Below, piece by piece: positions 27,580-35,197 of a stretch of DNA of 64,000 bases. Within the stretch, counting starts at the first letter, position 1, and each line of letters opens with the position of its first letter. The stretch comes from Arthrobacter sp. MYb227 (lineage in GTDB: Bacteria > Actinomycetota > Actinomycetes > Actinomycetales > Micrococcaceae). The notes below the pieces were generated by a model. The model was not told the origin of the DNA. It ran no database searches and saw only the letters and a program-made list of their open reading frames with translations. Both the position numbers and the translations under genes were made by a program. The stretch spans positions 496,001-560,000 of the forward strand of contig NZ_PCPT01000001.1 of assembly GCF_002975435.1 (NCBI RefSeq), in the 5' to 3' direction.

Positions 27580-28260
27580 ATGAAAAAGCGTAAGAACTAC
27601 AAGATTGGGCTCATTTCATTGGGTGCCCTCGCGACTACCGCGTTAGTTATTGGCATTGTGGCTGCTTTAGGCACCGTTGCCCCGGTTCAAACGGCCGATG
27701 CTGGAGCACTCAGTCCAGGAAAAGCCGCTGAGACTGCAGATGTCGCTAAGGTTGATCCTCAGACCGGCAAGCGAGTTCGAGTGGATGCACAGGCACAGGT
27801 AGTCAAGGAACTCGGCGAAGAAGGAAAACTCACGGCCGAAGGCGAATCAAAACCGACTTTCTCGATCATCGTCAAGAATGTCCAAGTGAAAAAATCGTGT
27901 GCAGTTCGCGGGTTTGGTACCACTATTGCTCCGGACAATGGTCATTTCCTCATCGTTGAGGTGCAAGCATCACTGGCTAAATCGGCAAATGCGGTAGTTC
28001 GCGAAGATGAGGCAATCATGCCGCTAGATGCTTCATCGTTCGGGGTCTCAAACGGATCCAGCGACAAGATTTCTTATAACCTAAATACGGAGAAAGCCTA
28101 CGGTTGCGAAGTTCGCAAGCCACTGGACATCGCTGTAGGTGCCGGGGACACCGTTACCGGCCAAGTTGTACTAGATGCCAAGACCGCACGCGGAGAACTT
28201 GTCTACAACCCTCTTGATGCCCAGCAAAAGCGCAGCGGCGGCTGGACCTGGTCATTTTAG
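27580..28260 (+). CDS. Membrane-anchored or secreted protein of unknown function
   Basis: This 226-residue protein starts with KKRKNYKIGLISLGALATTALVIGIVAAL, a signal anchor, then a variable Ala-rich spacer and a C-terminal domain from about residue 90 (TFSIIVKNVQVKKSC). The domain looks like the telokin/DUF4352 beta-sandwich: an early conserved-looking strand, ...DNGHFLIVEVQASLAKS..., and a late VTGQVVLDAK strand. Cysteines at KKSCAV and YGCEV may form a disulfide. AAGGAAG lies 7 bases before the ATG. It follows the SH3 protein and may be in the same transcript. Confidence 0.75.
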   Translation: MKKRKNYKIGLISLGALATTALVIGIVAALGTVAPVQTADAGALSPGKAAETADVAKVDPQTGKRVRVDAQAQVVKELGEEGKLTAEGESKPTFSIIVKNVQVKKSCAVRGFGTTIAPDNGHFLIVEVQASLAKSANAVVREDEAIMPLDASSFGVSNGSSDKISYNLNTEKAYGCEVRKPLDIAVGAGDTVTGQVVLDAKTARGELVYNPLDAQQKRSGGWTWSF

Positions 28261-28459
28261 GGCCTCGGTCATGTGCCTAGCCTAAGCCGCTGGGACGCAG
28301 CGCTCGACTATTCGCCTTGAAGGCAACGATCCGGCGGACAGCTACCAGCATCTTGAATAGCCAGTTCCAATCATGATGAAGGTTCGCATTATGGTTTTGG
28401 CCCATTGGGGTACAGCAATGGCTACAGTGAAGCAAAATATGACTATATTTTGGGCCCAA

Positions 28460-28494
28460 AAAAACCCCGGAAACATTGAGCTTCCGGGGTTTTT
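28460..28494. terminator. Terminator next to tRNA-Met
   Basis: AAAAACCCCGGAA (28460-28472) pairs perfectly with TTCCGGGGTTTTT (28482-28494). It can work in both directions: for the gene at 27580 and for tRNA-Met on the minus strand. Confidence 0.88.
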
Positions 28495-28501
28495 CCTTGT
28501 G

Positions 28502-28575
28502 TAGCGACTCCGGGACTCGATCCCGGGACCTCACGATTATGAGTCGTGCGCTCTAACCAGCTGAGCTAAGCCGCC
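28502..28575 (-). tRNA. tRNA-Met (CAT), elongator type
   Basis: On the minus strand 74 bases fold with acceptor GGCGGCT, D arm TTAGCTCAGCTGGTTAGAGC, anticodon stem CACGA/TCGTG with loop CTCATAA (anticodon CAT), and T arm GGGATCGAGTCCC. The first acceptor pair is G-T in DNA, that is a G-U wobble. The body matches actinobacterial elongator tRNA-Met more than initiator. Confidence 0.9.
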
Positions 28576-28646
28576 ACGAATGGTAAAACACGACTCCAAC
28601 CACTGATTCCCTTACGGGTAGGCTGAACACGAGCTATTCCACTCAG

Positions 28647-28718
28647 AGCCCCCCACCGGAATCGATCCGGTGACCTCGTTCTTACCAAGAACGCGCTCTA
28701 CCACTGAGCTAGGGGGGC
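28647..28718 (-). tRNA. tRNA-Thr (GGT), copy 2
   Basis: This is identical over 72 bases to the copy at 21779-21850. It lies just upstream of tRNA-Met on the same strand; the Thr-Met order is common in actinobacteria, so this copy is probably the ancestral one. Confidence 0.95.
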
Positions 28719-28729
28719 AACGAGTAAAA

Positions 28730-28758
28730 ACTCTACCAGCATTTTTGGGCGCTGTGAA
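28730..28758 (-). promoter_or_regulatory. Promoter of tRNA-Thr copy 2
   Basis: On the minus strand TTCACA (28753-28758) and TAGAGT (28730-28735) are 17 bases apart, and the tRNA begins 11 bases later. Confidence 0.7.
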
Positions 28759-29098
28759 ATCAGGCGGCACTTTTGTGGCAGAGAGCACAAATCTTCACCA
28801 TTTTTGTCCGGATACCTCGAAAAATCGTCTAAATTCAGAGACGTAAGTCACCAACATTACCGTTGGGGCAATTGCTCATAACTCGTGGGTGGCCTGCTCT
28901 TTAACGAATCGACGGGTAACGGCCCAAGTGACCGTCAGGCGACACCCACTTCCATTTCGTTGCGGCAGGCCTGTAGCGCACACTCAGCTGCCACTGGGAC
29001 CCAGTGTGCGGGGCCGTCGGCACTGCGGAGCATGGCGGCCTCTTGATGCTGACTTGGCGCCCTCGCGGCGCCTCCCGCCTCCTGCGGCATTAACAAAA
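28759..29098. other. Gene-free stretch
   Basis: About 340 bases between the tRNA promoter and the deaD terminator. A possible 70-codon frame on the plus strand has no ribosome site and no recognisable text. I see nothing convincing here. Confidence 0.4.
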
Positions 29099-29144
29099 TA
29101 AGCCTCGGTCGGATCTTCCGTGCAGAAGATCCAACCGAGGCTTA
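29099..29144 (-). terminator. Terminator of deaD
   Basis: TAAGCCTCGG (29099-29108) pairs with CCGAGGCTTA (29135-29144), and the stem goes on with GGATCTTC/GAAGATCC after a small mismatch. On the minus strand it is followed by a T-rich run. Confidence 0.8.
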
Positions 29145-29158
29145 CCTCAAATTAATGT

Positions 29159-31228
29159 TTAGTAGTCGCGACGACGCGGTCCACCAGTGGTGCGTGGCTT
29201 ACGCGCGCCACCGAACCGGTTCTCGCCACCGCCCTGGCCGCCCTGGCCGCCACGGTAGCCACCGCCGCCGCCTTGACCACCACGTTCGCCGCCGCGTTCG
29301 CCACCGTAACCGCCGCGGCCGCCTTCTGAGGAGCCACCTTCGGTACGACGATCGTTGCCGCCACGGTATCCGCCGCCGCCACCTTCACGGCCGCCACGGT
29401 AGCCGCCACCGCCGCCGCCCTGACCGCGGTATCCGCCGCCGCCTTCGCGACCACCACGGTAACCGCCACCGCCGCCGCCTTCACGGTCGGACTTCGGGCT
29501 ACGGCCGTTATCAAGCTCGAGGTGGATCAGTTCGCCACCAATGCGGGTGCGAGAAAGCGACTTGAGCTGCTCGCCGGAAAGATCTGCTGGCAGTTCTACC
29601 AGAGTGTGATCGGCACGGATGTCGATGCCACCGATCTGGGCGGAGGTCAGACCACCCTCGTTGGCAAGTGCACCAACGATGGAACCTGGCATGACGCGCT
29701 GGCGACGACCTACCGCGATGCGGTAGGTAGCGTTGCCTTCGGTCAGTGCACGGGACGGGCCACGGGAGTTGAATCCATCGCGTCCACCGCTGGACATGCG
29801 AGCCTGCTTGGCCGGCGGGGTCGGCAATTCCTGCATCAGCAGTGGGCGGCCGCCCTGTGCCATGTGCGCAAGAGCCGCAGCGATCTCGACCTCGTCGATG
29901 TCTTCGTGTTCTGCGGAGAACTTCTCAACCAGGTTGCGGAAGACCGTCAGGTCCTGCGAGGAGATGGTCTCGCCGATCTTGTCTGCGAACTTGGCAAGGC
30001 GCTTGTCGTTGACTGCGTCAACGCTTGGCAGGTGCATCAGTTCAACGGACTGGCGGGTTGCCTTTTCGATGGCACGCAGCAAGTACTTTTCGCGCGGGGT
30101 CATGAACAGGATCGCGTCACCGGTACGCCCTGCACGACCGGTACGGCCAATGCGGTGCACGTAGGACTCGGTGTCGTGCGGGATGTCGAAGTTCACGACG
30201 TGGGAGATGCGCTCAACGTCAAGGCCGCGAGCTGCAACGTCTGTTGCAACAAGGATGTCGATCTTGCCATCGCGAAGGTTCTCAATGGTGCGCTCGCGCT
30301 GCTGCTGCGGGATATCACCGTTGATGGCTGCGGCGGTGAAGCCACGAGCCTTGAGCTTGTCGGCAAGGTCCTCGGTGGCCATCTTGGTGCGCACGAAGGC
30401 AATAACACCGTCGAAGGACTCCGATTCCAGGATACGAGTCATGGCATCGAGCTTGTGAGCTCCCATGACCTGTACGTAGCGCTGGCGGATGTTGGTACCG
30501 GTCGAGGTGTTCGACTTGACCGAGATTTCCTTCGGGTTGCGAAGGTACTGCTTGGAGATGCGGCGGATCGAGGAAGGCATGGTGGCCGAGAACAGCACAA
30601 CCTGCTTGTCTTCCGGGGTAGCTTCGAGGATCTTGTCGACCTCTTCAGCGAAGCCCATGCGCAGCATTTCGTCGGCCTCATCAAGAACCACGTACTGCAG
30701 GTCCGAAAGGTCAAGTGAACCCTTGTTGATGTGGTCGATCACGCGACCCGGGGTACCGACGACTACCTGAGCGCCACGGCGCAGGCCGTTGAGCTGCGGG
30801 CCGTAGGCGGAGCCACCGTACACGGGAAGGACGGTGAAGTCGCCCATGTGCTTGGCGTAGGAGGTGAAGGCCTCGGCGACCTGGAGCGCAAGCTCACGAG
30901 TCGGGGCAAGAACCAGCACCTGGGTCTTGCGGGCGGTGCCGTGCAGGTCGGCAAGTTCTGCCATCTTGGACAGGGCAGGCAGAGCAAAGGCAGCGGTCTT
31001 ACCGGTACCGGTCTGGGCAACGCCGACAACGTCGTTGCCTTCGAGCAGCAGCGGGATGGTAGCGGCCTGGATCGGCGATGGCTTTTCGTAACCAAGATCG
31101 GAGACGGCGGCAAGAACGCGGCCGTCAAGACCCAAATCGCTGAAAAGAACAGTGTTCTCTTCGGTCTTGGTTGTTTCGGCGGTGTTCTGGTTTTCGGGCA
31201 TGTCAGAAGACAAAGAGAATTTCCTCAT
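29159..31228 (-). CDS. deaD: DEAD-box RNA helicase
   Basis: All helicase motifs are present: Q motif region YEKPSPIQAATIP, Walker A AQTGTGKTAAF, PTRELA, VLDEADEML, FSATMPSS, and HRIGRTGRAGRTGDA. After the core, ATYRIAVGRRQRVMPGSIVGALANEGGL to HLELDNG is a DbpA/CsdA-type RNA-binding domain. The last 110 residues are Gly/Arg/Tyr-rich (GGGGYRGGREGGGGYRG), probably an unstructured RNA-binding tail. The role is RNA unwinding in ribosome assembly and mRNA turnover, often cold-induced. The ATG at 31201 (MPENQN) is an alternative start; neither start has a clear ribosome site. Confidence 0.95.
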   Translation of the reverse strand: MRKFSLSSDMPENQNTAETTKTEENTVLFSDLGLDGRVLAAVSDLGYEKPSPIQAATIPLLLEGNDVVGVAQTGTGKTAAFALPALSKMAELADLHGTARKTQVLVLAPTRELALQVAEAFTSYAKHMGDFTVLPVYGGSAYGPQLNGLRRGAQVVVGTPGRVIDHINKGSLDLSDLQYVVLDEADEMLRMGFAEEVDKILEATPEDKQVVLFSATMPSSIRRISKQYLRNPKEISVKSNTSTGTNIRQRYVQVMGAHKLDAMTRILESESFDGVIAFVRTKMATEDLADKLKARGFTAAAINGDIPQQQRERTIENLRDGKIDILVATDVAARGLDVERISHVVNFDIPHDTESYVHRIGRTGRAGRTGDAILFMTPREKYLLRAIEKATRQSVELMHLPSVDAVNDKRLAKFADKIGETISSQDLTVFRNLVEKFSAEHEDIDEVEIAAALAHMAQGGRPLLMQELPTPPAKQARMSSGGRDGFNSRGPSRALTEGNATYRIAVGRRQRVMPGSIVGALANEGGLTSAQIGGIDIRADHTLVELPADLSGEQLKSLSRTRIGGELIHLELDNGRSPKSDREGGGGGGYRGGREGGGGYRGQGGGGGGYRGGREGGGGGYRGGNDRRTEGGSSEGGRGGYGGERGGERGGQGGGGGYRGGQGGQGGGENRFGGARKPRTTGGPRRRDY

Positions 31229-31522
31229 TCATAGGGGCGGATACACCCCGTTTCAACGAGGCCCCGCAGCACAATCGGACTCAATCACTTTGGTCCGGCG
31301 ACTCCCCTATGACAGAAACATCCCGCAAAGCTTGGCGGGCTCACACACGACGAGCTCCTGCCTCAAAAATTGGGCAGAATGCGAGGGAAGCCGGATACAG
31401 TGAACACCTAAGCTTATCGCCCGTTGGTGTTTATGGGTGTCTTTTTCCCGGTGAGCTTGGGCACAGGGCTGTGCACACCAGCGTGTACCGGACGCCTGCG
31501 ACCCCCAAGAACTGGGCTTTCA
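31229..31522. other. Long leader region of deaD
   Basis: About 290 bases separate deaD from the convergent-facing end of the MOSC gene. Any deaD promoter must lie here. No conserved riboswitch or strong hairpin is evident to me. Confidence 0.35.
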
Positions 31523-32230
31523 CTAGGCGTACAGGAAACCTAATTGACCTAGTTTCCGGGTAATTTTCTCAGGTAGCAGGGATCCTGAAAGTTGCTCTTC
31601 AGCTAAGAGTGCACTGGCTTGCTCGGGCGTGGGCCCGGTAAAGACTTGCCGGATACTCACGGTGTGCGTTGGTCGCGAAATAACCCGGATTTCGTCCCCG
31701 GCACTGATCTTGCCCACCCGGATAACCTTCAAATAACAGCCGATATCTCCGCGTTCAGTAAACCGGCTCACCCATTCGGAGTCATCCATGTGCCTAGCAA
31801 ATGTTGAACAGGGAACCCGCGGCAGGGTCACTTCTACCTCTACGTGTTTGCCAATGCGCCAGCGCTCCCCCACGATGGCATCGCTTGTAGTGATTCCTTT
31901 GACACGTAAATTTTCACCAAAGAATCCTGCCGGGATTTCGTGGCCCAGCTCCGTACTCCAACGCGCAGCTTCCTCGCTTGAATACGCGTAGATAGCTTGG
32001 TCAAATCCGCCGTGGTGAATCCGGTCCGCTTGTAAATCGGCAAATAAGCCTATCTTGCTGACCTTGACCGGACCGGTGACCGGCCGTTTATCGATGGCGG
32101 TGACGCCATTGCTGCGGTCCGGCTTCAGCGCATGAACCACACAAACGTGCTCAATGACACCCGTATTGCCAAAAACCCCCAGTGCCGATTCGCTAGTGCT
32201 GGTCAATTGGGTGTCTTCGTGCTTAGCCAT
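31523..32230 (-). CDS. MOSC-domain protein
   Basis: The 235-residue protein shows the MOSC core: LQADRIHHGGFDQAIYAYSSEE, GFFGENLRVKGI, and the conserved cysteine in LPRVPCSTFARHM. It looks like the YiiM group. These proteins bind the molybdenum cofactor or sulfur carriers, and YiiM-type members reduce N-hydroxylated compounds; substrate unknown here. It lies on the same strand as the CsoR-family gene upstream with a 40-base gap. Confidence 0.88.
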   Translation of the reverse strand: MAKHEDTQLTSTSESALGVFGNTGVIEHVCVVHALKPDRSNGVTAIDKRPVTGPVKVSKIGLFADLQADRIHHGGFDQAIYAYSSEEAARWSTELGHEIPAGFFGENLRVKGITTSDAIVGERWRIGKHVEVEVTLPRVPCSTFARHMDDSEWVSRFTERGDIGCYLKVIRVGKISAGDEIRVISRPTHTVSIRQVFTGPTPEQASALLAEEQLSGSLLPEKITRKLGQLGFLYA

Positions 32231-32236
32231 GGAAGT

Positions 32237-32242
32237 ATCCTA
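32237..32242 (-). promoter_or_regulatory. -10-like box before the MOSC gene
   Basis: TAGGAT lies 6 bases before the ATG at 32230. AGGA could alternatively serve as a ribosome site. Confidence 0.35.
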
Positions 32243-32270
32243 GTCAGTTGCGTCTTGGCTGCCGTAATCG

Positions 32271-32543
32271 CTAAGCCAGTGACAAAAAGAGTTTTTCTAA
32301 TTTTTCGCGATCCAGCTGGCCCGATGCCTCGCCGTTGGCCTCGGCACGCATGCACGACTGCAATCCGATGGCGATGATACTGAACCCTGCCCGGTCCATG
32401 GCCTTGGAAGCAGCGGAAAGTTGGGTAATGACTTCGGCGCAGTCTTGGCCGTCCTCGATCATGCGGATGACCGCACCGAGTTGCCCTTGGGCACGCTTGA
32501 GCCGATTGATAACAGGTTTAAGTTCGACTGGGTCCAATTCCAT
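32271..32543 (-). CDS. CsoR/CstR-family regulator
   Basis: This 90-residue all-helical repressor (DUF156) has the core LKPVINRLKRAQGQLGAVIRMIEDGQDCAEVITQLS and the second cysteine in GLQSCM. In copper-sensing CsoR the residue four before that cysteine is His; here it is Gly. A pair of cysteines without that His is the pattern of the persulfide sensor CstR and related proteins, so copper sensing is unlikely. This is my reading of the alignment. A strong palindrome lies 11 bases before its ATG, so it is probably autoregulated. No rhodanese or persulfide dioxygenase gene is near. Confidence 0.9.
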   Translation of the reverse strand: MELDPVELKPVINRLKRAQGQLGAVIRMIEDGQDCAEVITQLSAASKAMDRAGFSIIAIGLQSCMRAEANGEASGQLDREKLEKLFLSLA

Positions 32544-32549
32544 AACTAG

Positions 32550-32570
32550 AGAATATGCCCCCGGGGGTAC
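32550..32570 (-). promoter_or_regulatory. CsoR/CstR-type operator overlapping a leaderless promoter
   Basis: ATATGCCCCCGGGGGTAC (plus 32553-32570) contains a C5G5 palindrome with T/A-rich ends, the usual form of CsoR-family operators. On the minus strand TATTCT (32550-32555) is exactly 6 bases before the ATG at 32543 and touches the palindrome, so binding would block transcription. Confidence 0.78.
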
Positions 32571-32682
32571 CTCCGGCCAACCCCCTTGGGTGTTGCGAGG
32601 TCTTTTCTCTTCATTTGCAGCAGTGCACCACTAATTAGGCAAGAAATCCGTGTGCGACCTCTGCTAAGTACACATTTTCGGG

Positions 32683-32688
32683 TATTCT
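32683..32688 (+). promoter_or_regulatory. -10 box, leaderless-type promoter
   Basis: TATTCT lies 7 bases before the ATG at 32696. Confidence 0.45.
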
Positions 32689-32695
32689 CCGGAAC

Positions 32696-34180
32696 ATGAA
32701 CTTGTTAGAAAACGATGCCTTTGCCACGTGGTTGGCAAACCAAGGCGACATGCTCTGGACCTATGCGGTGTTGCCCATCGTGGCGATAGTGGGCATCTAC
32801 TTCACTGTACGTACGGGTGCAGTGCAGCTCCGGATGATCCCGGCAATGTTCAAAACACTCACCGATAAGGCACTGCTCAACGAGGCAGGTGAAAAGAAAT
32901 CTATCTCCGCATTCCAGGCTTTTACCATCTCCGCGGCCTCACGCGTGGGTGTGGGAAATATCGCAGGGGTCGCCACAGCAATTGCGTTGGGTGGACCCGG
33001 TGCCGTGTTCTGGATGTGGACCATGGCGTTCATCGGTGGCGCTTCAAGCTTTGTTGAGTCGACCCTGGGTCAGTTATACAAGGTCCGGGCCAAAGACGGT
33101 TACCGCGGTGGGCCCGCGTACTACATGCAAAAAGGACTTAACGCTCGCTGGATGGGAATTGCCTTCTCGGTCATCCTGATTGTGTGCTTCCCCTTTGCTT
33201 TCAGCTCCCTGCAGGCAAACACCATCAGCGCAACGGTTGCTGGGGCTTTTGGCACCGAGGGCGAATCCAACTCTGGCCTGCTCTTGGGTGTTGGCATTGT
33301 TTTGGCGTTACTCACCGGGGCCGTGGTCTTTGGTGGCGTGCGACGCATTGCCAAGGTCACCGAGTCGTTGGTTCCTTCCATGGCGGTGCTTTACCTTTTG
33401 TTGGGTATTGCCGTTGTCATTTCCAATATTGATCAGGTTCCGGTGGTGTTCGGAAAAATCTACGGTGAGGCCTTCAATTTCTCTTCGGTCATTGGTGGTG
33501 GGCTCGGCACCGTGATCATGATCGGTGTGAAGCGTGGCATGTTCTCCAATGAGGCAGGACTCGGTTCGGCACCCAATGCTGGCGCAACGGCAGCCGTCAC
33601 ACACCCGGTCAAACAAGGTTTGGTCCAAACCCTGGGCGTGTATTTCGATACGTTCCTGATCTGTTCTATTACCGCATTCATCATCTTGGTATCGATTGAA
33701 AACCCTGTCGGGGCCGGCCTTGGCATCGAACTAACACAGCGAGCCCTGAGCGATTCGTTGGGATCCTGGACCGCAGTACTACTGACCATCATTATTTTCT
33801 TGCTTGCGTTCTCCTCAATCATCGGAAACTACTACTACGGTGAATCGAATATTGGTTTTATTACCAATAATCCGCAGGTCATGATGGGTTATCGCGTGCT
33901 AGTCACTTTGGCGGTGCTTGGTGGGGCGATGGCTACCGCCGATGTTGTCTGGAATCTTGCCGATATGGTCATGGGCATCATGGCGTTGATTAACTTGATT
34001 GCCATTGCTTTGCTCTCACCCGTTGCATTCAAGATGCTTAAGAACTATTCAGCGCAGCTCAAACAAGGCCTGAACCCCACGTTCACCGATTCGCAGCTGC
34101 CCGAACTAAAAAATATTGAGTGCTGGACCGAGGACGATGTTCTTGACCACCGAGCAGTTCAGGTCAAGGTAAAGAAATAG
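32696..34180 (+). CDS. Sodium:alanine/glycine symporter (AGCS family)
   Basis: The 494-residue protein has about 11 helices and AGCS text: ISAFQAFTISAASRVGVGNIAGVATAIALGGPGAVFWMW, YRGGPAYYMQKGL, GMFSNEAGLGSAPNAGA and a C-terminal ENPVGAGLGI region. These carriers take up alanine or glycine with Na+ or H+. The exact substrate is not told by the sequence. A small membrane gene starts 3 bases after the stop. Confidence 0.94.
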   Translation: MNLLENDAFATWLANQGDMLWTYAVLPIVAIVGIYFTVRTGAVQLRMIPAMFKTLTDKALLNEAGEKKSISAFQAFTISAASRVGVGNIAGVATAIALGGPGAVFWMWTMAFIGGASSFVESTLGQLYKVRAKDGYRGGPAYYMQKGLNARWMGIAFSVILIVCFPFAFSSLQANTISATVAGAFGTEGESNSGLLLGVGIVLALLTGAVVFGGVRRIAKVTESLVPSMAVLYLLLGIAVVISNIDQVPVVFGKIYGEAFNFSSVIGGGLGTVIMIGVKRGMFSNEAGLGSAPNAGATAAVTHPVKQGLVQTLGVYFDTFLICSITAFIILVSIENPVGAGLGIELTQRALSDSLGSWTAVLLTIIIFLLAFSSIIGNYYYGESNIGFITNNPQVMMGYRVLVTLAVLGGAMATADVVWNLADMVMGIMALINLIAIALLSPVAFKMLKNYSAQLKQGLNPTFTDSQLPELKNIECWTEDDVLDHRAVQVKVKK

Positions 34181-34183
34181 GCC

Positions 34184-34657
34184 GTGCTCTCTAATAGGTC
34201 TCGGGATTCTGAGAAATCACAACATAGCAACACGGTACGTTTGCCGGTACCGCAATCCCTGCTGGTAGGGCGTTGGTGGTGGGCGGTTACCGCCCTTGCG
34301 GCCTTCGGTTTTGCCGCTAGTTTCTTTGCTAACTCGACCAAGCGTCCGGCCGCTGAGGCACCGGGTCTAGTGGGTGCCGGGATCGCCTTGGTTGGCTTCG
34401 GCCTGCTAGTCAGCTACGCGGTAGTTCAGCTGTGGCGTGGCAAGCTTTCCGGCAGATTGTCGCTTTCTTGGTGCGGGCTGATCATTGGGTTGCCGTTGCT
34501 CACCAGGGGCTTCCGCTTTGGGTTCTTTGCTGCGCTGATTCTGATAGGCGTTGCCCTGTTATGGACACCGGGCAGCATTAAGTACTTTGCACCGCAGTCG
34601 AAGGCCGCCCGTGAGGTGCGTAGGGCCGAACGATTGGCACGCAAGAACGGCAGATAG
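34184..34657 (+). CDS. Hypothetical membrane protein
   Basis: The 157-residue protein has four hydrophobic segments (WWAVTALAAFGFAASFF, GLVGAGIALVGFGLLVSYAVV, LSWCGLIIGLPLL, FGFFAALILIGVALLW) and a basic tail. The GTG start lies 3 bases after the symporter stop, so it is probably in the same transcript. No family recognised. A terminator follows. Confidence 0.65.
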   Translation: MLSNRSRDSEKSQHSNTVRLPVPQSLLVGRWWWAVTALAAFGFAASFFANSTKRPAAEAPGLVGAGIALVGFGLLVSYAVVQLWRGKLSGRLSLSWCGLIIGLPLLTRGFRFGFFAALILIGVALLWTPGSIKYFAPQSKAAREVRRAERLARKNGR

Positions 34658-34714
34658 CTTCTCTCCGGGAACCGCTCGTGCTCTTTGAGGGCAGATACCT
34701 CCAGATATAACGCT

Positions 34715-34765
34715 GGAGCGCTTGGCTATACCTTCACGGTTTAGTCAAGCGCTCCTACGTTTTTA
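34715..34765 (+). terminator. Terminator
   Basis: GGAGCGCTTG (34715-34724) pairs with CAAGCGCTCC (34746-34755) around a 21-base loop, followed by TACGTTTTT. Confidence 0.75.
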
Positions 34766-34819
34766 AGGTCCTCCTGCCGTCCAAATTCTCGTGGGCTCGG
34801 CTATGCTCATCAAATCTTC

Positions 34820-35146
34820 ATGCCTTCCACGCTTCGGTCCAGATTCTTCTTCGGTACAGAATGGAATCGTATGTTTAGGCCGGCTCGAACTATTTCGTTT
34901 TCAACGTTCGTCATCGGCACACTGGTGCTCATCGCTGCCGCGGCTACGGTTTTTCTCTTAGCGCTCTTCAAGCCTTGGGCCCATTGTGCACAAGAAGAGT
35001 CGGCAATGGGGTGCCCCGCAACGCCACTTGAATCTGGTCTCTTGCTTCTGGGGCTGTTCCTTGGCGTTGCGGGGATTGTGCTCTTGTGGCTGGCTCCACG
35101 TATCTGGGCCAAATATTTTGCAGCTCAGACCGACACGTCATCCTAA
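34820..35146 (+). CDS. Small two-helix membrane protein with loop cysteines
   Basis: The 108-residue protein has two hydrophobic segments (STFVIGTLVLIAAAATVFLLALF and LLLLGLFLGVAGIVLLWLA). Between them the loop HCAQEESAMGCPAT holds two cysteines that could form a disulfide outside the membrane. The start may instead be the ATG at 34871. There is no strong ribosome site, and function is unknown. Confidence 0.5.
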   Translation: MPSTLRSRFFFGTEWNRMFRPARTISFSTFVIGTLVLIAAAATVFLLALFKPWAHCAQEESAMGCPATPLESGLLLLGLFLGVAGIVLLWLAPRIWAKYFAAQTDTSS

Positions 35147-35197
35147 ACTTTGTAAGCCACCCACCTGCTAGCGCGGTGACTGTCCCCGCGGTAAGGC

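Noticed and set aside
21779-28718. Prophage or integrative element with integrase
   Set aside because: No integrase, excisionase or phage gene was found between the tRNA copies; the island idea rests on the tRNA duplication and gene content only.
28889-29101. Small plus-strand gene between tRNA-Thr and deaD
   Set aside because: No ribosome site, no leaderless box, and no protein-like text.
29522-30718. Long open frame antisense to deaD (398 codons)
   Set aside because: It mirrors the biased codons of a certain helicase gene, and the translation has no domain signs.
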